64,000 nucleotides of DNA from Spectribacter acetivorans (GCF_031846305.1 NZ_JAVRHY010000008.1:66083-130082), one strand, 5' to 3'; counted from the stretch's first letter, positions 43,210-52,494 are shown. Notes: a model not told the origin generated them from the sequence alone. Numbers and translations: made by a program.

Positions 43210-45900
43210 TCAGACCGTCACCGGCTCGGGCTTGTCGGGATCGATGCCGTACTTGCGGATCGCTTCGGCCACGGTGCTGCGTTCGACTTCCCCGGCATCG
43301 GCCAGCGCCTTGAGGGCGGTGACGGTAATCCAGCGCCGATCCACTTCGAAGTGGTTGCGCAGGGCCTCGCGGGTATCCGACCGACCGTAGCCGTCAGTGC
43401 CCAGCGTGTAATAGGGCATGGGCACGAATGGCCGGATCAGATCAGCGTAGGCCTTCATGTAATCGGTAGCCGCCACCGCCGGCCCCGCCGCCTCGGCCAG
43501 GCACTGGGCGACATAGCTGGCGCGGGGTTCTTCCTCCGGATGCAGCGTGTTCCAGCGTTCCGCGGCCAGGCCGTCGCGGCGAAGTTCGCCGAAGCTGGGC
43601 ACGCTCCAGACGTCCGCCGCGACCTTCCAGTCCTCGGCCAGCATATCCACCGCAGCAATCGATTCGCGCAGGATGGTGCCGGAGCCCAGCAGCTGCACCC
43701 GCGTCTTGAGGCGCTTGTCACCCTCCGAGAAGCGGTACATGCCGCGGACGATGCCGTCCGCCACGCCCTCCGGCAAAGCCGGATGCTCGTAGTTCTCGTT
43801 CATCACGGTGAGGTAGTAGTACACATCCTCGTGCTCGACGAACATGCGCCGCATACCGTCATGCACGATCACCGCCAGCTCGTAGGCGAAGGTCGGGTCG
43901 TAGGCGCGGCAGTTGGGGATGGTGTGCATCAGCAGCTGGCTGTGTCCGTCCTGATGCTGCAGACCCTCGCCGTTGAGGGTGGTGCGCCCGGCAGTGCCAC
44001 CCAGCAGGAAGCCGCGGGCCCGCATGTCGCCCGCCGCCCAGCACAGATCGCCCACCCGCTGATACCCGAACATCGAGTAGAAAATGTAGAACGGGATCAT
44101 CGCCACGCCGTGGTTGTAGTACGACGTGCCGGCGGCAATGAACGAGGACATCGACCCCGCCTCGGTAATGCCCTCCTCCAGGATCTGGCCGTCCACGGCC
44201 TCCTTGTAGTAGGCCAGCTGTTCGGAATCCTCGGGGGTGAACAGCTGCCCCACGGGCGAGTAGATCCCCAGTGACCGGAACATGCCTTCCATGCCGAAGG
44301 TGCGGGCCTCGTCGGGCACGATCGGCACCACCCGCTTGCCCACGTTCCTGTCGCGGGTCAGCAGCTGCAGGATGCGCACGAACGCCATGGTGGTGGACAT
44401 CTCGCGGCCGCCCGAATCTTGCAGCAGCTTGTCGAAAGTCGACAGCGGCGGAATTTCCAGCGTTTCCCAGTCCTGGCGCCGCTGCGGCAGGTAGCCGCCC
44501 AGCGCCTCGCGGCGTTCCTTGAGATACCGAATTTCCTCGGAATTCTCGGCCGGTTTGTAGAACGGGGCCTCGGCGATATCGTCGTCCGACACTGGGATCT
44601 CGAAGCGGTCGCGGAATTCCTTGAGCGCGGTTTCGCCCATCTTCTTCTGCTGATGGGTGATGTTCTGGCCCTCGCCGGCCTCGCCCATGCCATAGCCCTT
44701 GACCGTCTTGGCCAGGATCACGGTGGGGCGGCCGCCGGCATTGTTCACCGCCTCGTGGTAGGCGGCGTACACTTTGTGCGGGTCGTGGCCACCGCGGTTG
44801 AGCCGGCGGACATCCTCGTCGGACATGGCGGCGACCATGCGCTCCAGCTCGGGATACTTGCCGAAGAAATGCTTGCGGGTGTAATCCCCGCCATTGGCCT
44901 TGTAGGCCTGGTATTCGCCGTCCACCGCCTCGTTCATGCGCTGGACCAGCTTGCCGTCGTGGTCCTGGGCCAGCAGGCCGTCCCAGAGCGCACCCCAGAT
45001 CACCTTGATCACGTTCCAGCCGGCGCCGCGGAAAGCGCCCTCCAGTTCCTGGATGATCTTGGCGTCGCCCCGCACCGGGCCGTCCAGCCGCTGCAGATTG
45101 CAGTTGACCACGAAGATCAGGTTGTCCAGCCCCTCGCGGGCGGCGATGTCGATCGCACCCATGGACTCCGGCTCGTCCATCTCCCCATCGCCGCAGAAGC
45201 ACCACACCTTGCGGCCCGCTGTGTTGCTGACTCCGCGGTTCTCCAGGTACTTCATGAAGCGGGCCTGGTAGATGGCAGTGATCGGGCCCAGGCCCATCGA
45301 CACGGTGGCGAACTGCCAGTAATCGGGCATCAGCCAGGCGTGGGGATAGCTGGATAGTCCGGTGCCGCCCACTTCGGCGCGGAAATTGTGCAGCTGATCC
45401 TCGTCCAGCCGGCCCTCCAGGAACGACCGGGCGTAGATGCCCGGGGCCGAGTGTCCCTGGATGTAGACCAGATCCCCGCCGTGATCGTCACTGGGCGCAT
45501 GCCAGAAATGGTTGAAGCCCACGTCGTAGAGCGTGGCCGCAGAGGCGAAACTGGCGATGTGGCCCCCCACGCCCTCGTGGTGGCGGTTGGCCTGAACCAC
45601 CATGGCCATGGCATTCCAGCGGATGATGGAGCGGATGCGCCATTCCACCGCCGGATCGCCGGGCGAACGGGCCTCGCGGTGTGCAGGGATGGTGTTGATG
45701 TAGGCCGTGTAAGGCGAAAACGGGATGTAGGCGCCGGAGCGGCGGGACTTCTCGATCAGCGCTTCCAGTAGCTGATGGGCCCGGGCCGGCCCCTCGACTT
45801 CGATCACCGCCTCCAGTGCGGCCAGCCACTCCCCGGTTTCTTCGGGATCGATATCCTGATCCGGCAGGATATCGCGGGACGGCGGCATTGTTTGGGTCAT
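43210..45900 (-). CDS. aceE: Pyruvate dehydrogenase E1 component, homodimeric type
   Basis: Thiamine-diphosphate enzyme that decarboxylates pyruvate and acetylates lipoamide. The 896-aa product has YINTIP, HIASFASAATLYDVGFNHF, the ThDP motif GDGEMDE with the downstream Asn in VNCNLQRLDG, and KTVKGYGMGEAGEG, all typical of the AceE family. ATG 45900 was chosen so that the N-terminus matches relatives (DIDPEETGEWLAALE). A GTG at 45948 would add 16 residues; neither has a strong ribosome site. No PdhR gene is beside it. Confidence 0.95.
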   Translation of the reverse strand: MTQTMPPSRDILPDQDIDPEETGEWLAALEAVIEVEGPARAHQLLEALIEKSRRSGAYIPFSPYTAYINTIPAHREARSPGDPAVEWRIRSIIRWNAMAMVVQANRHHEGVGGHIASFASAATLYDVGFNHFWHAPSDDHGGDLVYIQGHSAPGIYARSFLEGRLDEDQLHNFRAEVGGTGLSSYPHAWLMPDYWQFATVSMGLGPITAIYQARFMKYLENRGVSNTAGRKVWCFCGDGEMDEPESMGAIDIAAREGLDNLIFVVNCNLQRLDGPVRGDAKIIQELEGAFRGAGWNVIKVIWGALWDGLLAQDHDGKLVQRMNEAVDGEYQAYKANGGDYTRKHFFGKYPELERMVAAMSDEDVRRLNRGGHDPHKVYAAYHEAVNNAGGRPTVILAKTVKGYGMGEAGEGQNITHQQKKMGETALKEFRDRFEIPVSDDDIAEAPFYKPAENSEEIRYLKERREALGGYLPQRRQDWETLEIPPLSTFDKLLQDSGGREMSTTMAFVRILQLLTRDRNVGKRVVPIVPDEARTFGMEGMFRSLGIYSPVGQLFTPEDSEQLAYYKEAVDGQILEEGITEAGSMSSFIAAGTSYYNHGVAMIPFYIFYSMFGYQRVGDLCWAAGDMRARGFLLGGTAGRTTLNGEGLQHQDGHSQLLMHTIPNCRAYDPTFAYELAVIVHDGMRRMFVEHEDVYYYLTVMNENYEHPALPEGVADGIVRGMYRFSEGDKRLKTRVQLLGSGTILRESIAAVDMLAEDWKVAADVWSVPSFGELRRDGLAAERWNTLHPEEEPRASYVAQCLAEAAGPAVAATDYMKAYADLIRPFVPMPYYTLGTDGYGRSDTREALRNHFEVDRRWITVTALKALADAGEVERSTVAEAIRKYGIDPDKPEPVTV

Positions 45901-46037
45901 GTCACGCGCGCGGCTCACGCCGTCACTGGGTAGGATCAGGTCGCTCACTCTAACGAAGCCCCGGAGTTTTAGAAACCGCCAGATCGGGTGGTTGCGCTAC
46001 CATCGCGACTTTCCTGTCCACATCCGGAGACGCCGCC

Positions 46038-47054
46038 GTGTCGACTAGTCAGCCAGCGGGGCTCGCGCCCGCAACGCCCGAACACTGGCGGGCACCACGG
46101 ATGGACAACGAGCATGGCCAGCCCCGGCGGGTGGGGGTAGAACTCGAGTTCTCCGGCCTGGGCATCGAGACGATCGTGCGCATCGTCAAATCCGTGCTCG
46201 GCGGCGAGATCGACCCGATCAGCCCCTACGAGTACAAGGTGCGCGAGACCGCGCTCGGCGATTTCGGCATCGAACTGGACTACGCCTACCTCAAGAAGCT
46301 GGGCCGCCGCGACCAGCCCGCGGCCGACATCGAGCGGTTGTCCGAGGACCTGCTGGCGGCAGTGGCCAAGCAGGTCGTGCCGTTCGAGATCGTCGGCCCG
46401 CCAGTGCCGATCGACCGGCTGGGCGAGCTGGAGCCGCTGATCACGGCGCTGCGCGAAGCCGGGGCCCGCGGCACCGACGACTCGCCGATCTACGCCTTCG
46501 GCCTGCACCTGAATCCGGAACTGCCCGCGCTGGACGCGGCCACCATCCATGCCTATCTGCGCTCGTTCGCGGTGCTGTTCGACTGGCTGCAGAAGGTCTC
46601 GCGGGTGGACATCTCGCGCCGGGTGTTTCCCTATATCCAGCCATTTCCCAGAGCCTACGTGGACCGACTGCTGGAAACCGGGACGCCGGATCTGGGGGCA
46701 CTGATCGACGATTACCTGACCCACAATCCCACCCGCAACCGGGCGCTGGACATGCTGCCGCTGTGGCGGCACCTGGATGCGGCGCGGGTGGACGCCGTGA
46801 TCGACGATCAGCTGGTGAACGCACGGCCCACCCTGCATTACCGCCTGCCCAACTGCGAGATCGAGAATCCCGACTGGCAGCTGATCCAGCCCTGGCAACA
46901 CTGGCTGGCAGTGGAACATCTGGCCGCCGATCCGGCGGCGCTGGAAGAGGCCTGCATCGCCTATCGGGCGCACCGCGACAAGTGGCTATCCGGGCTGGTC
47001 GGCAACTGGGCCGATCAGGCCGGAGAATGGGCATGGGTGCCCGACGACCGCTGA
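46038..47054 (+). CDS. Putative amidoligase (glutamine-synthetase-fold family)
   Basis: A 338-aa member of the uncharacterised amidoligase family. RVGVELEFSGL at about 31-41 is the hallmark strand with metal-binding glutamates; GDFGIELDYAYL and FGLHLNPELP provide the further acidic and His positions of the GS-like site. Such enzymes are predicted to join an amine to a carboxylate using ATP. Start is GTG at 46038 with GGAGA 8 nt upstream. It overlaps the following amidotransferase by 22 bp. Pairing of these ligases with class I glutamine amidotransferases has been noted in comparative genomics. Product unknown. Confidence 0.8.
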   Translation: MSTSQPAGLAPATPEHWRAPRMDNEHGQPRRVGVELEFSGLGIETIVRIVKSVLGGEIDPISPYEYKVRETALGDFGIELDYAYLKKLGRRDQPAADIERLSEDLLAAVAKQVVPFEIVGPPVPIDRLGELEPLITALREAGARGTDDSPIYAFGLHLNPELPALDAATIHAYLRSFAVLFDWLQKVSRVDISRRVFPYIQPFPRAYVDRLLETGTPDLGALIDDYLTHNPTRNRALDMLPLWRHLDAARVDAVIDDQLVNARPTLHYRLPNCEIENPDWQLIQPWQHWLAVEHLAADPAALEEACIAYRAHRDKWLSGLVGNWADQAGEWAWVPDDR

Positions 47055-47725
47055 TCGGCGTGACCGGGCCCGACGGCCATGCGGTACCGGCCTGGTGGTT
47101 CACCCGCTTGGCAGTAGCCCGTGCCGGGGGTCGGGCGATGCGGCTGACGCCGAACCGTCCGGGCGACGATATTCACCCGGACGGCATGATCATCGGCGGT
47201 GGCGAAGATATCGCCCCGGCGCTCTATGATGCGCTGGGCGAGCACCCGCCGGCGGCCCCCGATTCCGGGCGGGATGCCTTCGAACTGCGGACGATCCGGA
47301 ACGCCCTGGCCGCCGGCCGGCCGCTGCTGGGCATCTGCCGCGGCGCTCAGCTGATCAATGTTGCCCTGGGCGGCACGCTTTATCAGGACCTGCGCAGTCG
47401 ACGCCGGACCACCAGCAATCGCCGGCGCCTGTGGCCGTCGAAACGGGTGCGGCTGGACCACGGCAGCCGCCTCGCCATGATCCTGGATGCCACCACGGTG
47501 TCGATGAACAGCCTGCATCACCAGGCGGTGGCCAATCCCGGCACCGGGCTTCGCATCACCGCCCGCGACGACGACGCCATTGCCCAGGGCATCGAGGCCG
47601 AGGATGGGGGATTCTGCCTGGGCGTACAGTGGCATCCCGAATACCTGCCCTGGCAGGGCCGTCAGCAGCGGCTGTTCCGGGCGCTGGTTACCGCCGCGAG
47701 AGGGGCGACATGCGCCGCAGCCTGA
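47033..47725 (+). CDS. Class I glutamine amidotransferase / gamma-glutamyl hydrolase-like protein (PuuD family)
   Basis: A 230-aa protein with the nucleophile elbow GICRGAQLINVALGG (Cys102), the oxyanion region IIGGGEDI, and the His-Glu pair in VQWHPEYLP. NSLHHQAV matches the gamma-glutamyl-GABA hydrolase family. ATG 47033 was preferred since GGAG at 47022-47025 is 7 nt upstream; ATG 47027 is in frame but too close. It overlaps the amidoligase by 22 bp and the cyclotransferase by 16 bp. It may cleave a gamma-glutamyl amide or supply ammonia to the ligase; which one cannot be told. Confidence 0.85.
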   Translation: MGARRPLIGVTGPDGHAVPAWWFTRLAVARAGGRAMRLTPNRPGDDIHPDGMIIGGGEDIAPALYDALGEHPPAAPDSGRDAFELRTIRNALAAGRPLLGICRGAQLINVALGGTLYQDLRSRRRTTSNRRRLWPSKRVRLDHGSRLAMILDATTVSMNSLHHQAVANPGTGLRITARDDDAIAQGIEAEDGGFCLGVQWHPEYLPWQGRQQRLFRALVTAARGATCAAA

Positions 47726-48483
47726 CGATTCTGATGGGCCTGGCGCTGGGTCTCGCAGCCGAGGCCACGCCGGTGCAGTACACGGTGGAGATCGCGGCCC
47801 GTTATCCCCATGATCCCGGGGCCTACACCCAGGGCCTGATCTGGCACGATGGCCATCTACTGGAAAGCACCGGCCGCTACGGCGAATCCACCCTGCGACG
47901 CATCACTCTGGAAAACGGCGAGGTCGAGCACTCGGTCTCGCTGGACCGCGACCGTTTCGGGGAAGGCCTGGCGCGGGTGGGCGACCGCCTGATCCAGCTG
48001 ACCTGGAAGGCCGGACGCGGGCTCATCTACAACGCCGACACGCTGGAACGGGTCGGTCGCTTCGACTATGCCGGCGAGGGCTGGGGCCTGACCTACGATG
48101 GCGAGCATCTGATCATGAGCGACGGCTCCGATGAACTGCAGCGCCTGGACCCGGACAGTTTCGAGGTGAAGTCCCGCCTGTCGGTACACGTCGACGGCCA
48201 GCCGATCCGCCGTCTCAACGAACTGGAGATGGTCGACGATCAGATCTGGGCCAACGTCTACGGCACCGACCTGATCGCCCGCATCGATCCGGCATCCGGC
48301 GCGGTGGTGGGCACTATCAACGCCGCGCTGCTGCGCGAACAGCTGCCGGCCGGTTACCAGGTGGATGTGTTCAACGGCATTGCCCACGACCCGGCGACGG
48401 ACCGTCTGTTCGTCACCGGCAAGTACTGGCCGCGCCTGTTCGAAATCCGGGTGGTGCCTAGCGCTGGCGCTTCAGATAAATGA
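47710..48483 (+). CDS. Glutaminyl-peptide cyclotransferase (glutamine cyclotransferase family)
   Basis: A 257-aa exported protein: signal peptide RRSLTILMGLALGLAAEA, then a five-bladed beta-propeller-type QC with PHDPGAYTQGL, ESTGRYGESTLR, GEGWGLTYDGEHLIMSDGS, NELEMVDDQIWANVYGTD and the C-terminal VFNGIAHDPATDRLFVTGKYW. It cyclises N-terminal Gln to pyroglutamate in the periplasm. It overlaps the amidotransferase gene, making a three-gene unit built around glutamyl/amide chemistry. Its 3' end overlaps a convergent small gene by 26 bp. Confidence 0.9.
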   Translation: MRRSLTILMGLALGLAAEATPVQYTVEIAARYPHDPGAYTQGLIWHDGHLLESTGRYGESTLRRITLENGEVEHSVSLDRDRFGEGLARVGDRLIQLTWKAGRGLIYNADTLERVGRFDYAGEGWGLTYDGEHLIMSDGSDELQRLDPDSFEVKSRLSVHVDGQPIRRLNELEMVDDQIWANVYGTDLIARIDPASGAVVGTINAALLREQLPAGYQVDVFNGIAHDPATDRLFVTGKYWPRLFEIRVVPSAGASDK

Positions 48484-48706
48484 TCGCGGCCGCCGGGATG
48501 TGGATCACCCCGAAGCCGACCGCGAAGGCCAGCCACGCAGGCCGATCGGTCAGGCTGTTCATGGCGATCAGTCCGGTGCCCAGACCGGTGAAGGCCAGCA
48601 GGCTGCGCACCACCACCACCTGGCCGGTGCTGCGGACCGTGGCCGGCAGCCCCCAGTGAGCGTAGCCGGTGGCGACCACACCCAGGATCAGATCGATGAA
48701 CAACAT
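48458..48706 (-). CDS. Small hypothetical membrane protein
   Basis: An 82-aa protein with three predicted membrane segments: LFIDLILGVVATGYAHWGL, VVRSLLAFTGLGTGLIAMNS and WLAFAVGFGVIHIPAAAIIYL, ending KRQR. I cannot name a family with confidence. It lies 16 bp after mnmE on the same strand, so it is probably co-transcribed with yidC-mnmE, and its end overlaps the cyclotransferase gene tail to tail. Confidence 0.6.
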   Translation of the reverse strand: MLFIDLILGVVATGYAHWGLPATVRSTGQVVVVRSLLAFTGLGTGLIAMNSLTDRPAWLAFAVGFGVIHIPAAAIIYLKRQR

Positions 48707-48722
48707 CCGCCGAGTCTAGCGG

Positions 48723-50054
48723 CTATTTCCCGATACAGAAACGGGAGAATATCTCCCCCAGCAGGTCTTCACTGGAGACCTCGCCGGTGATCGTGCCGAG
48801 TGCCTGCTGCGCCGCGCGCAGCTCCTCGGCCAGCAGTTCGCCGGCGGCGTGATCCTGCAGGTGGGTCCGACCCTCGGCCAGGGCCCTGGCGGCCCGGTCC
48901 AGCGCGGCCAGATGTCGGCGGCGGGCCAGAAACTCGGGCTCGCCCGCGCCCAGCCCGGCCTGCGCCCGCAACCGTTCCAGCAGCGCGTCGATGCCCTCGC
49001 CGCGCACCGCGGACAGGCGCAGACTGCCGTCGGGCAGCGGCCCCGCCGCCCGGCCGCTGAGATCGCACTTGTTGCGCAGATGCAGACGCGGCGACGCCAG
49101 GCCGTCCAGGCCCGGGGGCAGGCGGGGTGATTCGCCGTCACGATCGTCGGTGACCAGCAGTAGGCAATCGGCCTGTTCGGCTTCACGCCGGGCCCGGCGC
49201 ACGCCCTCGGCCTCCACCGCATCGTCGGTTTCCCGCAGACCGGCGGTGTCTGCCAGATGCAGGGCCAGGCCGTCGATGTGCAGGGTCTCGCGCAACACGT
49301 CCCGGGTGGTGCCGGGGACGTCGGTGACGATGGCGCTGTCGCGGCCGGCCAGTGCGTTGAGCAGGCTGGACTTGCCGACATTGGGCGCACCCAGGATGGC
49401 GATGCGCAGCCCTTCCTGCAGCGCCGCGCCGCGACCAGTCTCGATGCGCAACCGAGCCAGCTCGTCGATCCGGCCAGCCAGATCATCGGCAATGCGCTGA
49501 TCGGCCAGGAAATCCACGTCGTCATCGGGGAAGTCGATGGCGGCCTCGACATGCACCCGCAGGCGCATCACGCCTTCGGCCAGGGCCGCGACGCGGCGGG
49601 AAAACGCCCCGGCCAGGCTGCGCGCCGCCGCGGCCGCGGCCTGGCGGCTGCCCGCGGCGATCAGATCCGCCACCGCTTCAGCCTGGGCCAGGTCGAGCTT
49701 GCCGTTCAGAAAGGCCCGTTGGGAAAACTCGCCGGGATTGGCCACCCGGGCGCCCAGTTCCAGAGCACGGGCCAGCAGCGATTCCATCACCGCCGGGCCG
49801 CCGTGGGCCTGCAACTCCAGCACATGCTCCCCGGTGAAGGAGGCCGGGGCCGGGAAGTACAGCACCAGACCGCTGTCGATCAGGCCGCTTTGGGCATCCC
49901 GGAAATCGGCGAGCTGGGCCCGGCGTGGTGAGGGGCAACGGCCCAGCCATTCCCAGGCGATCGCGGGAACAGCGGGCCCGGACAGCCGAACCACCCCGAT
50001 GCCGCCCCGGCCCGGCGGGGTGGCGACAGCGGCGATGGTGTCCGACTCGGGCAC
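48723..50054 (-). CDS. mnmE: tRNA uridine-5-carboxymethylaminomethyl modification GTPase
   Basis: With MnmG it modifies U34 of several tRNAs. The 443-aa protein has the N-terminal formyl-folate-binding domain (DTIAAVATPPGRGGIGVVRLSG), a helical domain, an inserted G domain (GAPNVGKSSLLNALAGRD, DVPGTTRD, DTAGLRET, NKCDL) and the catalytic C-terminal CIGK. It follows yidC by 18 bp. mnmG and rsmG-parAB, often next, do not follow in this window. Confidence 0.96.
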   Translation of the reverse strand: MPESDTIAAVATPPGRGGIGVVRLSGPAVPAIAWEWLGRCPSPRRAQLADFRDAQSGLIDSGLVLYFPAPASFTGEHVLELQAHGGPAVMESLLARALELGARVANPGEFSQRAFLNGKLDLAQAEAVADLIAAGSRQAAAAAARSLAGAFSRRVAALAEGVMRLRVHVEAAIDFPDDDVDFLADQRIADDLAGRIDELARLRIETGRGAALQEGLRIAILGAPNVGKSSLLNALAGRDSAIVTDVPGTTRDVLRETLHIDGLALHLADTAGLRETDDAVEAEGVRRARREAEQADCLLLVTDDRDGESPRLPPGLDGLASPRLHLRNKCDLSGRAAGPLPDGSLRLSAVRGEGIDALLERLRAQAGLGAGEPEFLARRRHLAALDRAARALAEGRTHLQDHAAGELLAEELRAAQQALGTITGEVSSEDLLGEIFSRFCIGK

Positions 50055-50072
50055 GCCGTCGGCCAGACGCGG

Positions 50073-51788
50073 TTACCCGCTGGCCTGGCCCAGGCCCTCC
50101 TGGTCGAGCTTGCGGTAGATGTACCACTGCTGACCGATCGAGAGCAGGTTGTTGGTGAACCAGTAAACCACCAGCCCGGCGGGGAAGAACGCGAAGAATA
50201 CCGACAGCGCGATCGGCATGATCTGCATCATGCGTTGCTGCATCGGGTCCATGGTCATGGACGAGGCCGACAGCTTCTGCTGGGCGAACATCGTCAGGCC
50301 GAAGGCAATGGGCAGGATGTAGTAGGGATCGGGACTGGACAGGTCGTTGATCCACAGCATGAAGTCGGCATGCCTCAGTTCCACCGATTCGTGCAGTACC
50401 CAGTACAGGGCGATGAACACCGGCATCTGCACCAGCAGCGGCCAGCAGCCGCCCAGGGGATTGAAGCCCTCCTTCTTGTAGAGGTCCATCATCTTTTCCT
50501 GGAGCTTCTGGCGGTCATCGCCGTACTGCTCTTTCAACTGCTGCATGCGCGGCGCGAACTTGCGCATGCGCGCCATCGCGCGGAACTGGGTTTCCGAGAG
50601 CTTGTAGAACGCCAGCTTGATCAGCACCGTGAGCAGCACGATCGACCAGCCCCAATTGCCAACCAAGTCGTGCAGCTTTTCCAGCACCCAGAACAGCGGG
50701 CTGGAAAGAAACGTGAAGATGCCGTAATCCACCGTCAGCACCAGCCCGGGTGCGACGTCCTCCAGCCGGTCCTGGAGCTTCGGCCCGAGGAATAGCTCGG
50801 TGCTGATGGTGGTGCGCTGCCCGGGTTCGACCACCCGCTGGGCGCCCACGTACCCGGCCTCGAAGCCCGGCGCGGTCGAACCCGGGACGGCCTTGGCCTT
50901 GGCGTAGAGGCTTACCGACTCCCCGGCCGGCGGGATTATCGCCCCCAGGAAGTAGTGCTGCATCACCGAGACCCAGCCGCCTTCCTGGCGCTGTTTCAGC
51001 GGTTCCTCGGGGAGATCCTCGGCAGCCACCTTCTCGAACCGGTAGCCGTCAGCATCGGCCTTGGCCTCGTGCCAGCCCACGCCCGTGAAACTGTAGGCGA
51101 ACGGTGCCTCCTGGCCATGATCGAAGGGCGTGCGCCACAGCCGGGCATACGGACTGACGGTCCATGCCTGGCCGCCGTTGTTGCGTACCTCGTGGGTCAG
51201 TCCGATGCGGTAATGGCCACGCTCGAAGCGGTAGACCTTGGTCACCTCGCGCCCGTCGGCACCGGTCCAGGTCAGGGGTACCTCGAGCGTGTCCTGATTC
51301 GGCCCCATCTCGTAACGGTCGCGGTCACTGCGGTAGGTCGCGCGATGGTCGGGCGCATCGCCGGATTCCACCAGCAGGCCGCTCTGAGCAATGAAGAAAT
51401 TCGGTGCCTCGTCGTTGAGCAGCACCAGATCACTGTCGTCCTCGCCGCTGACCGGCACACCGATCAGCCGCATGCGGCGGATGTCGCCGCCCTGGGTGTC
51501 GATCACCGCATCCAGCGTGTCGGTGACCACCCGCACGGTTGATCCTGACGCCAGACCGGCGGCGGAACGGTCCGTGTCGGGTTCGGGCGCCTCGGACTGC
51601 GCATCCTGCGTCTGCGTTGGCGCATCGCTGATGTCCGGCAGGTCGTTATCGGCCTCGCGGGTCACCGACGGCGCCGGGTCGCTTTCCGCCGCCCGGCGTT
51701 GATCCGCGTAATCCGCTTCCCATGCCTGATAGAGGAAGAAGCCCAGCACACCGAGCGCGCAGAGAAGCGCAAAGCGCAGATTATCCAT
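50073..51788 (-). CDS. yidC: Membrane protein insertase YidC
   Basis: Inserts and folds inner-membrane proteins, alone or with SecYEG. The 571-aa protein has an N-terminal membrane anchor (LRFALLCALGVLGFFLYQAW), an acidic linker, the large periplasmic beta domain, and the conserved C-terminal 60-kDa domain (FKLSETQFRAMARMR-like cytosolic loop, YKKEGFNPLGGCWPLLVQMPVFIALYW). Its ATG overlaps the rnpA stop by 8 bp. yidD, normally between rnpA and yidC, is missing here. Confidence 0.96.
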   Translation of the reverse strand: MDNLRFALLCALGVLGFFLYQAWEADYADQRRAAESDPAPSVTREADNDLPDISDAPTQTQDAQSEAPEPDTDRSAAGLASGSTVRVVTDTLDAVIDTQGGDIRRMRLIGVPVSGEDDSDLVLLNDEAPNFFIAQSGLLVESGDAPDHRATYRSDRDRYEMGPNQDTLEVPLTWTGADGREVTKVYRFERGHYRIGLTHEVRNNGGQAWTVSPYARLWRTPFDHGQEAPFAYSFTGVGWHEAKADADGYRFEKVAAEDLPEEPLKQRQEGGWVSVMQHYFLGAIIPPAGESVSLYAKAKAVPGSTAPGFEAGYVGAQRVVEPGQRTTISTELFLGPKLQDRLEDVAPGLVLTVDYGIFTFLSSPLFWVLEKLHDLVGNWGWSIVLLTVLIKLAFYKLSETQFRAMARMRKFAPRMQQLKEQYGDDRQKLQEKMMDLYKKEGFNPLGGCWPLLVQMPVFIALYWVLHESVELRHADFMLWINDLSSPDPYYILPIAFGLTMFAQQKLSASSMTMDPMQQRMMQIMPIALSVFFAFFPAGLVVYWFTNNLLSIGQQWYIYRKLDQEGLGQASG

Positions 51789-52170
51789 GGTCCGGTTCGA
51801 TCCTTTGCGCAGTGGCTTGGCTTGGTTGGCGGCGCAGCTTTTCCCAGTGCTGCGTCAGGCTCTCGAACAACTGACGCCGGGTGCGGCGATGAGTAGCCTG
51901 CCGGGCCAGCACCACCACGTCGACATCAGGCAATTCCGCAGCAGCATGGCGGAAGCTCTCCCGCACCACTCGCTTGATGCGGTTGCGATCCACCGCGCGT
52001 CTGGCGCGGCGCTTGGAGATGGCCAGACCTAACCGGGGACGGGCAGCCGGTGACGGCGCCCAGATCACCACGAAATCGGCGTCAGCCTGGCGGCGACCCT
52101 GTGCGAAGACCTGCTTGAACGCGCTGGCATTGCGTAGCCTGGACGTCGGCCGCAGCCGTGCCGTGGGCAA
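51781..52170 (-). CDS. rnpA: Ribonuclease P protein component
   Basis: Protein subunit of the tRNA 5'-processing ribozyme. The 129-aa basic protein has LGLAISKRRARRAVDRNRIKR, including the RNR motif that contacts the RNA. No ATG precedes the conserved region; TTG at 52170, 9 bp after the rpmH stop, is the most likely start. The stop codon lies inside the beginning of yidC. Confidence 0.93.
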   Translation of the reverse strand: MPTARLRPTSRLRNASAFKQVFAQGRRQADADFVVIWAPSPAARPRLGLAISKRRARRAVDRNRIKRVVRESFRHAAAELPDVDVVVLARQATHRRTRRQLFESLTQHWEKLRRQPSQATAQRIEPDHG

Positions 52171-52178
52171 TCCGACGG

Positions 52179-52313
52179 CTACGGAACCAGACGCTTGCGG
52201 CCCTTGGCCCGTCGACTGGCCAGCACGGCACGACCGTTCTTGGTCGCCATGCGGGCGCGGAATCCGTGGGTGCGCTTGCGGCGAAGATTGCTGGGCTGGA
52301 ATGTGCGTTTCAT
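52179..52313 (-). CDS. rpmH: 50S ribosomal protein L34
   Basis: A 44-aa very basic protein MKRTFQPSNLRRKRTHGFR..., the textbook L34 sequence and length. It is the first gene of the rpmH-rnpA-yidC-mnmE unit, transcribed away from dnaA. Longer open codons upstream are not conserved. Confidence 0.96.
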   Translation of the reverse strand: MKRTFQPSNLRRKRTHGFRARMATKNGRAVLASRRAKGRKRLVP

Positions 52314-52407
52314 TGGCGTAGACCGGGGGCGCTGGGCCCGCGTGGATGACGAGCGGCCGCGCAGTTTAGCCCCTGGCCCCGGTGCTTTCAAGCAACCGGG
52401 TTGCGCT

Positions 52408-52416
52408 TGTGGATAA
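52408..52416 (-). promoter_or_regulatory. DnaA box in the rpmH-dnaA gap
   Basis: TGTGGATAA on the plus strand is the exact complement of the consensus box TTATCCACA. It is 79 bp before the dnaA start, a usual place for dnaA autoregulation. The rest of the 181-bp gap (52314-52494) shows no second perfect box. Confidence 0.75.
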
Positions 52417-52494
52417 CTGCGTCGCTCTAATGTAGTGTCGTGACGCACCGGCTGCCGCAACGCCGGGCATTACATCGTCTCCCGGAGGCCTGGA

